Source: Nitrospira sp. UBA2083
GTDB taxonomy: Bacteria; Nitrospirota; Nitrospiria; Nitrospirales; Nitrospiraceae
Reading direction: 5' to 3'
DNA length: 5,342 nucleotides
NCBI GenBank assembly: GCA_002331625.1
Contig: DCZN01000061.1
Span: forward strand, 31,521-36,862
Positions 1 to 5,342 of this stretch are shown here, piece after piece. Position 1 is the first letter of the stretch. Each line of letters begins with the position of its first letter. The translations under genes were made by a program, and so were the position numbers. The notes below the pieces were generated by a model, which saw nothing but the letters and a program-made list of their open reading frames with translations, made no database searches and had not been told where the DNA came from.

Positions 1-696
1 GACCGTGCTCGTGCGGATCTGGACATCGCCCAAGCCCAAATCGCCCGTACCAAGGCGATCATCGCCAAGAAGATCATTCGTGCACCGTTCCGGGCACGCA
101 TCGGTATCGCCGATGTCCATCCCGGCCAGTACCTGAATGAAGGAACCTTGCTTACGACGCTGCAGGGTGTTGGTGACGCGGTCCACGTGGATTTCACCGT
201 GACACAGCAAGTCGCCGCCTCCTTGCGGGAAGGCGCGAGCGTCGATGTATTCGTCGCGGGTCAAGCCACGCCCATTACAGCCAGACTCGTCGCGCTCGAC
301 GCGCGCATCGACCCAACGACTCGCAATACGACGGTGCGGGCGAGGATCAATGGGTCAGACCGGGCCCCGGATCCCGGGGCCTCAGTGCGTGTCCACGTTC
401 CGGTCGGTTCCTCACGACCGGCCATCGCTGTTCCCGTCAGCGCCCTGCGCAAGGGACCAGGTGGGGACCAAGTTTTCGTGATCCAGCCGGACGAGCACAG
501 CAAGACTCGCGCCCACGCCAGGCTGGTCGAGAGCGGCGCCATGCTTGGCGACGAGGTCGTCATCCACGCCGGGCTGTCTGCCAACGAGGTGGTGGCGGCC
601 TCTGGATCTTTCAAACTGCGTGAAGGGGTGCTCGTTGCGATCACCGGTGAACAAGGCAAAGCGAACCAACTGACTCTGTTGATGAGCAGACGCTGA
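1..696 (+). CDS. RND efflux periplasmic adaptor (membrane fusion protein), 3' part
   Basis: Periplasmic adaptor subunit that would join the inner-membrane pump to the outer-membrane channel. The frame is open from the first base, so the 5' end (signal peptide or lipobox, first lipoyl half, first coiled-coil helix) lies outside the window; 231 residues are visible. Visible residues 1-24 look like the end of the alpha-hairpin. Residues 26-54 form the returning lipoyl half, with the family hallmark IRAPF (26-30) and the HPGQYLNEGTLL segment. Residues about 58-132 are the beta-barrel, including DPTTRNTTVRARI (104 onward). The membrane-proximal domain follows, with AVPVSAL at 143-149 and a late FKLREG segment. 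An apparent TTG start at 148 falls inside the lipoyl domain and is not the true start. The gene ends in TGA, 32 nt before the pump gene. This domain order is that of HlyD/AcrA-type adaptors of HAE pumps. The function is secure; the substrate is unknown. Confidence 0.95.
   Translation, partial: DRARADLDIAQAQIARTKAIIAKKIIRAPFRARIGIADVHPGQYLNEGTLLTTLQGVGDAVHVDFTVTQQVAASLREGASVDVFVAGQATPITARLVALDARIDPTTRNTTVRARINGSDRAPDPGASVRVHVPVGSSRPAIAVPVSALRKGPGGDQVFVIQPDEHSKTRAHARLVESGAMLGDEVVIHAGLSANEVVAASGSFKLREGVLVAITGEQGKANQLTLLMSRR
363..381 (+). repeat. GC-only 8-bp inverted repeat, 3-nt loop
   Basis: GGCCCCGG (363-370) and CCGGGGCC (374-381) are perfect inverse complements separated by ATC. The repeat lies within the adaptor coding sequence, over residues A-P-D-P-G-A between two beta-barrel strands. 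It could form a very stable short mRNA hairpin. No T-run follows, so it is not a terminator. An 8-bp repeat is not unexpected by chance in a GC-rich window of this size. Confidence 0.5.
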
Positions 697-716
697 AGAA
701 ACCTACAGATACCAAC

Positions 717-721
717 AAGGA
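717..721 (+). promoter_or_regulatory. Ribosome binding site of the RND pump gene
   Basis: AAGGA lies 7 nt upstream of the ATG at 729 in the short gap after the adaptor stop codon. This supports ATG 729 as the pump start. The encoded N-terminus (MRSFTDIFIKHP) matches how RND pumps normally begin just before TM1. Confidence 0.7.
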
Positions 722-728
722 TATTTCC

Positions 729-3700
729 ATGCGCTCATTTACCGACATCTTTATCAAACATCCGGTGCTGGCCGTGGTCGTCAATCTGGTGATCATCCTC
801 GCCGGTTGGCGAGCGTTGACGGCGTTGCCGGTACAGCAGTACCCCCAAATCGAGAGCTCGTCCGTCCTCATCACAACAGTGTATTACGGAGCGAGTGCTG
901 AAACAGTTCGCGGTTTTTTGAGCACGCCGATTGAGCGAGTGGTCTCTGCAATCAGCGGCGTCGACTACGTCGAATCGACCAGCCGGGCCGGTGTCAGCAC
1001 CGTCACGGTCCACTTGAAACTCAACCATAATAGTACGGCAGCTCTGGCAGAGGTCACGGCGCGACTCCAACAGGTGCGGTCAGAACTGCCGGCAGAAGCC
1101 GAGCCACCGGTGATCGAGCTGCAGCGCGCCGACCGGCCCTACGCCTCGTTCTATCTCAGCTTCGCCTCCAGCGAACGGACGGTGCCGGCCGTCACGGACT
1201 GGTTGCTGCGCACCCTCCAACCGCAATTGTCCACGCTCGCCGGCGTGCAACGAGTCACCATCGAAGGCGGCCGCCAAATCGCCATGCGCATCTGGATCGA
1301 CCCCGACCGCCTCGCGGCCTTCAATCTGTCGCCCGGTGACGTGCAGAGCGCATTGCGGCGCAATAACTACTTGGCTGCGGTCGGGCGGACAAAAGGCAAT
1401 GCGGTGCAGATCAATCTGCTCGCGAACACCGATTTGCGTTCTGCCACCGAGTTCGAGGAACTGATCGTCGCCGATCGCGGGGGTGCCATCGTACGGCTAA
1501 AAGATATTGCGCGAGTCGAGCGTGGGGCCGAAGAAGCCGACATGATCGCCAAGTACAACGCGACCGAAGGTGTGTACCTCGGAATCTGGCCGGTGCCTGG
1601 CGCAAACGAGATCGATGTGCAGCACCGGCTGGTCGACGAGATGGAACGCATTCGTCCGACGCTGCCTCCCGATATCGATATGCAGCTGGTGTGGGACGGC
1701 ACGATGTTCATGCGGAATGCGCTGACGGAAATCACGAAAACCCTGTCTGAGACGATCTTGATCGTGGCAGTCGTGGTGTTCCTGTTCATGGGCTCAGTCA
1801 GGACGGCTCTCGTGCCGTTGGTTGCCATGCCGGTATCGCTGATCGGCGCAGCGGTCTTCATGCTCGCGTTCGGTTTCAGTCTCAATCTGCTGACCTTGCT
1901 CGCCATCGTCCTGTCGGTCGGATTGGTCGTGGACGACGCCATCGTCGTTGTTGAAAACGTCGAACGGCATGTGCGCCTGGGCAAGTCACGGGTCGAGGCG
2001 GCCTTGGTCGGCGCCCGCGAGCTACTCGGTCCGATTATCGCGATGACGATCACGTTGGCGACGGTCTACACCCCGATCGGGTTTCAGGGTGGGTTGACCG
2101 GGTCGCTGTTCTTGGAGTTTGCGATCACACTCGCCGTAGCGGTCGTGCTGTCGGGCGTCGTCGCCATCACCTTGTCGCCGGTCATGAGTTCGCGGTTCGT
2201 CCACCCACAGGGGAAAGAAGGCCGGTTGACTGCCTTCGTCAACCGGCGGTTCGAAGAGGCGCGCCGTGTTTACGCCTGGCTGCTCGACGGTGCGCTGAAC
2301 ATGCCGTGGGGAATCGTGGCGGCGGCATTGCTGATCATGGTCATGGCCTGGCCGCTGTACCTGTTTTCTCGACAAGAACTGGCGCCGGTGGAGGATCAAA
2401 GCCATATCAGCCTGTTCTTCCAAGCATCTCCAGACTCGACATTGGCCGCGAGTAACCGTGAGCATCTGAATGTGGTCCAGGCCATCACATCCCTTCCCGA
2501 AACGCGGTTCACCTGGTCGCTGACGACGTCCTGGGGCGGTTTCGGTGGCTTGGTGGCAAAGGATTGGAAAGAACGGGCCCGTTCGACTGAAGAAATGTAC
2601 GGCGAGGTGTTCGGCAGGGTTTCGCAGGTGCCGGGTCTTCGTGTCTTCCCACGCCTGGATCCACCTCTGCCGACGCCGGGTCAATACGACGTCGAGTTGC
2701 TTCTGCAAAGCGATCAGCCGATCGAGCGGTTGCTTGAGACCACGGGAGCAGTCCTGAACGCCGGATGGCAGAGCGGCATGTTCCTGTACGTGGACACTGA
2801 CTTGAAGATTGATCTCCCTGAAGCGCGTGTCGTGCTGGACCGGGAGCGTCTCGCCGATCTTGGGCTCGACCTGGCCGGAGTCGGCCGTGAGTTGGGCACC
2901 ATGCTCGGCGGCGCCTACGTGAACCGGTTTAACTATTTCGATCGGAGCTATAAGGTCATCCCGCAGCTCGGGGACGAGGATCGCGCCACGGTCGGCCCGT
3001 TGCTCGACCTCAAAATCAAAACACCGGGCGGCCAACTCGTGCCGGTATCGACATTCACACACATCGAAACCAACACCGCGCCGCGCACCTTGAATCGTTT
3101 TCAACAGCGCAACGCCGTCCGCATCTTCGGCGGAGTCAAGCCGGGCGTCACGAAAGAGCAAGGACTGCGCGTGCTGGAAGAGGGTGCTGCGAAGGCGAGC
3201 AATCCTCCCGTCGTACTCGACTATGCCGGCGAGTCAAGACAGATCAGGCAGGAAGGCGCTGCCTTGACTGTCACGCTGGGATTCGCCCTCGTCCTCATCT
3301 ACTTGGTCTTGAGCGCGCAGTTTCAGAGTTTCCGTGATCCGCTGATCGTGCTGCTGGGCTCGGTACCCCTCGCGATCTCCGGCGCGCTCGTGTTCAGCTT
3401 CCTGGACCTGACGACGATCAACATTTACTCGCAGGTCGGCCTGATCACACTCGTGGGGTTGATCGCCAAAAACGGCATCCTCATCGTGGAGTTCGCCAAC
3501 AAGCTGCAAGCCAACGGTCTCTCACGGATCGCCGCAGTGCGTGAGGCGGCCTTGACCAGATTGCGACCGGTGTTGATGACCTCCGCGGCCACGGTGTTCG
3601 GGCATTTGCCGTTGGTGCTCGTATCCGGACCGGGCGCCGCAGCTCGGAACAGTATTGGGATGGTGCTGGTCACGGGAATGACGGTCGGCACCCTATTTAC

Positions 3701-3818
3701 GCTCTTCGTCGTGCCGGTCTTCTACTCGCTGATCGCCGCCCAGCATCAACTGGTTTTGACGCGCGAGGACATCGCCGTCATAGACGATGATCTACTCCTC
3801 ACAGGAGCAAAGGGGTGA
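729..3818 (+). CDS. HAE-type RND multidrug efflux pump, inner-membrane permease
   Basis: Proton-driven inner-membrane pump of 1029 residues, close to the roughly 1050 usual for AcrB-type trimers. TM1 is at about 12-30. The first porter region runs to about 335, TM2-TM6 from about 341 to 490, a linker from about 490 to 525 and TM7 at about 530-547. The second porter region runs to about 835 and TM8-TM12 to about 1002, followed by a short tail with an acidic stretch. Proton-relay residues are in place: Asp402-Asp403 in TM4 (GLVVDDAIVVVENVERH), Lys914 in TM10 (GLIAKNGILIVEFA) and Arg946 (RLRPVLMTS) entering TM11. The double Asp and the Lys fit the HAE family and argue against the heavy-metal (CusA) family. 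The region around 602-613 (WGGFGG then KDW) matches the AcrB gate-loop region but is shorter. The gene follows its adaptor and precedes a STAS-like gene and the channel gene. No frameshift or missing key residue was seen. Substrate is unknown. Confidence 0.96.
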   Translation: MRSFTDIFIKHPVLAVVVNLVIILAGWRALTALPVQQYPQIESSSVLITTVYYGASAETVRGFLSTPIERVVSAISGVDYVESTSRAGVSTVTVHLKLNHNSTAALAEVTARLQQVRSELPAEAEPPVIELQRADRPYASFYLSFASSERTVPAVTDWLLRTLQPQLSTLAGVQRVTIEGGRQIAMRIWIDPDRLAAFNLSPGDVQSALRRNNYLAAVGRTKGNAVQINLLANTDLRSATEFEELIVADRGGAIVRLKDIARVERGAEEADMIAKYNATEGVYLGIWPVPGANEIDVQHRLVDEMERIRPTLPPDIDMQLVWDGTMFMRNALTEITKTLSETILIVAVVVFLFMGSVRTALVPLVAMPVSLIGAAVFMLAFGFSLNLLTLLAIVLSVGLVVDDAIVVVENVERHVRLGKSRVEAALVGARELLGPIIAMTITLATVYTPIGFQGGLTGSLFLEFAITLAVAVVLSGVVAITLSPVMSSRFVHPQGKEGRLTAFVNRRFEEARRVYAWLLDGALNMPWGIVAAALLIMVMAWPLYLFSRQELAPVEDQSHISLFFQASPDSTLAASNREHLNVVQAITSLPETRFTWSLTTSWGGFGGLVAKDWKERARSTEEMYGEVFGRVSQVPGLRVFPRLDPPLPTPGQYDVELLLQSDQPIERLLETTGAVLNAGWQSGMFLYVDTDLKIDLPEARVVLDRERLADLGLDLAGVGRELGTMLGGAYVNRFNYFDRSYKVIPQLGDEDRATVGPLLDLKIKTPGGQLVPVSTFTHIETNTAPRTLNRFQQRNAVRIFGGVKPGVTKEQGLRVLEEGAAKASNPPVVLDYAGESRQIRQEGAALTVTLGFALVLIYLVLSAQFQSFRDPLIVLLGSVPLAISGALVFSFLDLTTINIYSQVGLITLVGLIAKNGILIVEFANKLQANGLSRIAAVREAALTRLRPVLMTSAATVFGHLPLVLVSGPGAAARNSIGMVLVTGMTVGTLFTLFVVPVFYSLIAAQHQLVLTREDIAVIDDDLLLTGAKG
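2221..2247 (+). repeat. Perfect 10-bp inverted repeat (7-nt loop) inside the pump gene
   Basis: GCCGGTTGAC (2221-2230) and GTCAACCGGC (2238-2247) are exact inverse complements around the loop TGCCTTC. The repeat covers codons about 498-507 of the pump, the cytoplasmic linker between the two pseudo-repeated halves of the protein. No T-run follows, so an intrinsic terminator is not supported. It could be a stable mRNA hairpin, a protein-binding palindrome or a coincidence of codon choice. Confidence 0.6.
3803..3815 (+). promoter_or_regulatory. Strong Shine-Dalgarno-like tract at the end of the pump gene
   Basis: AGGAG (3803-3807) and AAAGGGG (3809-3815) lie directly before the pump stop codon at 3816. 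They are too far from the ATG at 3858 (42 nt) to serve it directly. The nearest possible start is TTG at 3826, which opens a 12-codon frame ending at TGA 3862-3864, just past the ATG of the next gene. The tract could bring ribosomes to the junction or simply reflect the Gly-Ala-Lys-Gly codons at the pump C-terminus. Confidence 0.3.
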
Positions 3819-3857
3819 CGTCATCTTGGCATATCCAGTGAGAAGAGTACTTTTACC

Positions 3858-4163
3858 ATGCTGAAGATCACTTCCGATAGCAGTCAGGGTTCAACACGGT
3901 TGACGTTGGAAGGCCGACTGGTCGGTCCCTGGGTCAAGGAACTCGAACAATTCTGGCGACACATGCCGGCACCGGAACAAGGATCGTTGGTCGTAGACCT
4001 GAGAAACGTGACCTTCATTGAAGAGACAGGTAAGGCGCTGCTCGCAGAGATGTGGCAGGAGGGAGCGGAACTGATTGCGACAGGATGTTGCACCAAGCCC
4101 ATGATTGCGCAGATCACCGGTTCCCGGAAGCGCGCGACAGGCGATCGTCGGGAAAAGAGATAG
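3858..4163 (+). CDS. Small STAS-domain-like protein within the efflux operon
   Basis: A 101-residue soluble protein with no signal peptide or membrane segment, so probably cytoplasmic. Its pattern fits a STAS domain (SpoIIAA/MlaB type): paired strands at about 2-6 and 14-18, a helix at 23-36, the core strand SLVVDLRNVTFI at 43-54, the EETG turn at 55-58, a helix from KALLAEMW, the strand GAELIATG at 69-76 and a short last helix at 79-86. Thr57 sits where SpoIIAA has the serine phosphorylated by its partner kinase. The tail from 88 is strongly basic (seven Lys/Arg, two acidic residues). The ATG at 3858 is the only good start; its own ribosome site is weak (a GAAGAG-like stretch near 3842-3847). 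The gene starts 39 nt after the pump and ends 12 nt before the channel gene. No kinase, phosphatase or sigma factor is visible. Membership rests on pattern recognition; the role as regulator, assembly partner or other is unknown. Confidence 0.75.
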   Translation: MLKITSDSSQGSTRLTLEGRLVGPWVKELEQFWRHMPAPEQGSLVVDLRNVTFIEETGKALLAEMWQEGAELIATGCCTKPMIAQITGSRKRATGDRREKR

Positions 4164-4166
4164 GAG
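4162..4166 (+). promoter_or_regulatory. Ribosome binding site of the outer-membrane factor gene
   Basis: AGGAG overlaps the TAG stop codon of the STAS-like gene (4161-4163) and lies 9 nt before the ATG at 4176. This fixes the start of the channel gene and suggests that translation of the two genes is coupled, because ribosomes finishing the upstream gene cover this site. Confidence 0.75.
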
Positions 4167-4175
4167 CATCTCACC

Positions 4176-5342
4176 ATGTGGATACTCAGGAGTTCTCTCA
4201 TAGGTTTCTTGTTCCTGACTGCCTGTGCAGTCGGACCGGACTATTCCCGTCCGGACCTGTCGCCGCCGGAGCAGTTCCGAATGGCCGACGCCACGCAGGA
4301 GGCCGAGTCCTTCGCTAATCTCCCTTGGTGGGATCTCTTAAAGGACGAGGAACTCCAGCGGCTCATCCGGATTGCCCTGAGCGAGAACAAAGACTTGAAG
4401 CGGGCCGTGGCCTCTGTTGAAGAATTTCAAGCTCGTCTGCTGACTGCAAAAATGGATTTTGTCCCGAAGGCCGATGCCACGGCCAGTGCGCCGTCCTTCG
4501 GGCGAAAGGCGAACTTTCTGTTTCCCGGCTTTCCGAACCCCTTCAACTATTACATGCAGGGCAATCTTGCGTGGGAATTGGATATTTGGGGCCGCATTCG
4601 CCGGTCACATGAAGCGGCGCGCGGTGAGCTCTTAGCTCGCGAGGAGTCCCGTCGAGCGGTCGTGCTTCAGCTTGTGAGCGGAGTCGCGGAGGCGTACTTC
4701 GATCTACTGCAGTTCGATCTGCAGCTAAGCATCGCGACGCGCACCCTGCGATCGTGGGAAGAGTCGGTCAAAATCGCCCAGGCACGTGTGCGACAAGGCG
4801 TGATTACCAAGATCGACGCGGATCAGTTCGTCGCCGAACGGGCGAATGCCACAGCACGCGTGGCTGAATTGACTCGCCAGATGGTGCAAAAAGAAAATCA
4901 GCTGAGCGTGTTGTTGGGGCGAAATCCAGGCCGCATCCTAAGAGGGCAGTCGCTGACGGAGCAAGTGCTGGTTCCGGCTGTCCCAGCCGGCCTGCCTTCA
5001 GAATTGCTACAGCGCCGGCCGGATCTCGTGCAAGCCGAACAGATCTTGGCAGCCGCGACAGCACGAATCGGCGCTGCCAAGGCGGACCGCTTTCCCAAAC
5101 TCAGCATTACAGGGACCCTCGGTGTAGCCAGTCCCCAGTTCTCCAGACTGATTGCAAGCGAAACCGCGTTCGGTGTCATCGGTCCGAGTGTAGCTGGCCC
5201 CTTATTCAATGCCGTCGCATTAGGGTTTCAACAGAGGGCTGCCGAGGCCCAGGCGCGGGAGCAGCTTGCGCAGTACGAACAAACAGTTCTTGTTGCCTTT
5301 CGAGAGGTTGAAAATGCGCTGGTGGCCGTCTCGACGGCTCGC
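4176..5342 (+). CDS. Outer-membrane factor lipoprotein (OprM/NodT-type), 5' part
   Basis: Outer-membrane channel of the tripartite pump; 389 residues are visible and the frame is open to the right edge. Family members usually have about 450-500 residues, so the end is missing. The N-terminus is a lipoprotein signal (MWILR, then a hydrophobic stretch) with lipobox LTAC and acylated Cys17. Ala18 follows, not Asp, which favours outer-membrane sorting. Then comes the family-typical CAVGPDYSRP. Further hallmarks are LPWWDLLKDEELQRLIRIAL, LAWELDIWGRIRRS (about 131-144), the first long hairpin to LLGRNP (246-251), GLPSELLQRRPD (272-283) and AKADRFPKLSITG (from 301), which opens the second structural repeat. 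The usual P-x-F-x-G-G turn appears as PLFNAVALG, lacking the glycine pair. The gene sits 12 nt after the STAS-like gene. Identity as an outer-membrane factor is very secure; substrate is not inferable. Confidence 0.95.
   Translation, partial: MWILRSSLIGFLFLTACAVGPDYSRPDLSPPEQFRMADATQEAESFANLPWWDLLKDEELQRLIRIALSENKDLKRAVASVEEFQARLLTAKMDFVPKADATASAPSFGRKANFLFPGFPNPFNYYMQGNLAWELDIWGRIRRSHEAARGELLAREESRRAVVLQLVSGVAEAYFDLLQFDLQLSIATRTLRSWEESVKIAQARVRQGVITKIDADQFVAERANATARVAELTRQMVQKENQLSVLLGRNPGRILRGQSLTEQVLVPAVPAGLPSELLQRRPDLVQAEQILAAATARIGAAKADRFPKLSITGTLGVASPQFSRLIASETAFGVIGPSVAGPLFNAVALGFQQRAAEAQAREQLAQYEQTVLVAFREVENALVAVSTAR

Noticed and set aside
148..150. TTG as the start of the adaptor gene
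   Set aside because: The frame is open to base 1 and encodes the coiled-coil end and the IRAPF lipoyl motif upstream, so the gene simply enters from the left.
1266..1275. 10-nt palindrome GGCGGCCGCC in the pump gene
   Set aside because: It arises from Gly-Gly-Arg codons in GC-rich coding DNA; no spaced partner or regulatory context.
1367..2053. Antisense open frame of 228 codons
   Set aside because: Low-complexity Ser/Thr/Arg-rich translation opposite the pump TM2-TM4 region; a shadow frame.
2022..3161. Long antisense open frame (379 codons) across the pump gene
   Set aside because: It lies wholly inside a clearly conserved RND gene. Its translation is rich in Arg, Gln and Asp with no recognisable domain, and long antisense frames are expected opposite GC-biased codons.
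3826..3853. Possible promoter, TTGGCA (3826) and TACTTT (3848) with 16-nt spacing
   Set aside because: The match is weak, and transcription would begin at about the STAS ATG, giving a leaderless mRNA. Continuous operon transcription is simpler.
3914..3925. CCGAC-TG-GTCGG inverted repeat early in the STAS-like gene
   Set aside because: Only 5 bp with a 2-nt loop inside coding sequence; too short to claim as an operator or hairpin.
4052..4318. Plus-strand frame of 88 codons overlapping the STAS-like and channel genes
   Set aside because: It overlaps two better-supported genes, has no ribosome site, and its translation shows no domain pattern.
4974..4990. 7-bp inverted repeat CCGGCTG / CAGCCGG with a 3-nt loop in the channel gene
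   Set aside because: Stems of this length are expected several times by chance in a window of this size, no T-run follows, and it is in coding sequence.

Overview
The window covers most of a tripartite RND (resistance-nodulation-division) efflux operon of a Gram-negative bacterium, cut at both ends. All genes read on the + strand in this order: periplasmic adaptor (3' part only), inner-membrane RND pump (complete), a small STAS-like protein (complete), and an outer-membrane factor lipoprotein (5' part, running off the right edge). Gaps between genes are only 32, 39 and 12 nt. There is no terminator and no convincing promoter inside, so one polycistronic mRNA is the simplest reading. Any regulator, the main promoter and the adaptor start lie to the left of the window.

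An RND pump with an outer-membrane lipoprotein requires a diderm envelope. The DNA is GC-rich (about 60% by eye), with many GC-ending codons. The taxon cannot be fixed from this. An environmental lineage such as Nitrospirota, Acidobacteriota or a proteobacterium is plausible, and Nitrospira-like is my low-confidence guess. No RNA genes, CRISPR arrays, insertion sequences or attachment sites were seen, and no stretch over 300 nt lacks a gene.

How the genes work together: the pump takes substrate from the periplasm or inner membrane using the proton gradient (Asp402/Asp403 and Lys914 are present). The adaptor bridges the pump to the outer-membrane channel, which releases substrate outside. The pump is of the hydrophobe/amphiphile (HAE) type rather than the heavy-metal type, but the substrate cannot be read from sequence.

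The unusual component is the STAS-like gene between pump and channel. It has a SpoIIAA/MlaB-like layout with Thr57 where SpoIIAA has its phosphorylated serine, and it ends in a basic tail. It is not one of the three classical pump components and could be a cytoplasmic regulatory or assembly partner. Pump, STAS-like gene and channel all lie in one reading frame, separated by single stop codons, and the junction before the STAS-like gene has an odd translation-signal layout. A perfect 10-bp inverted repeat lies near the midpoint of the pump gene, where the encoded protein passes from its first to its second half.
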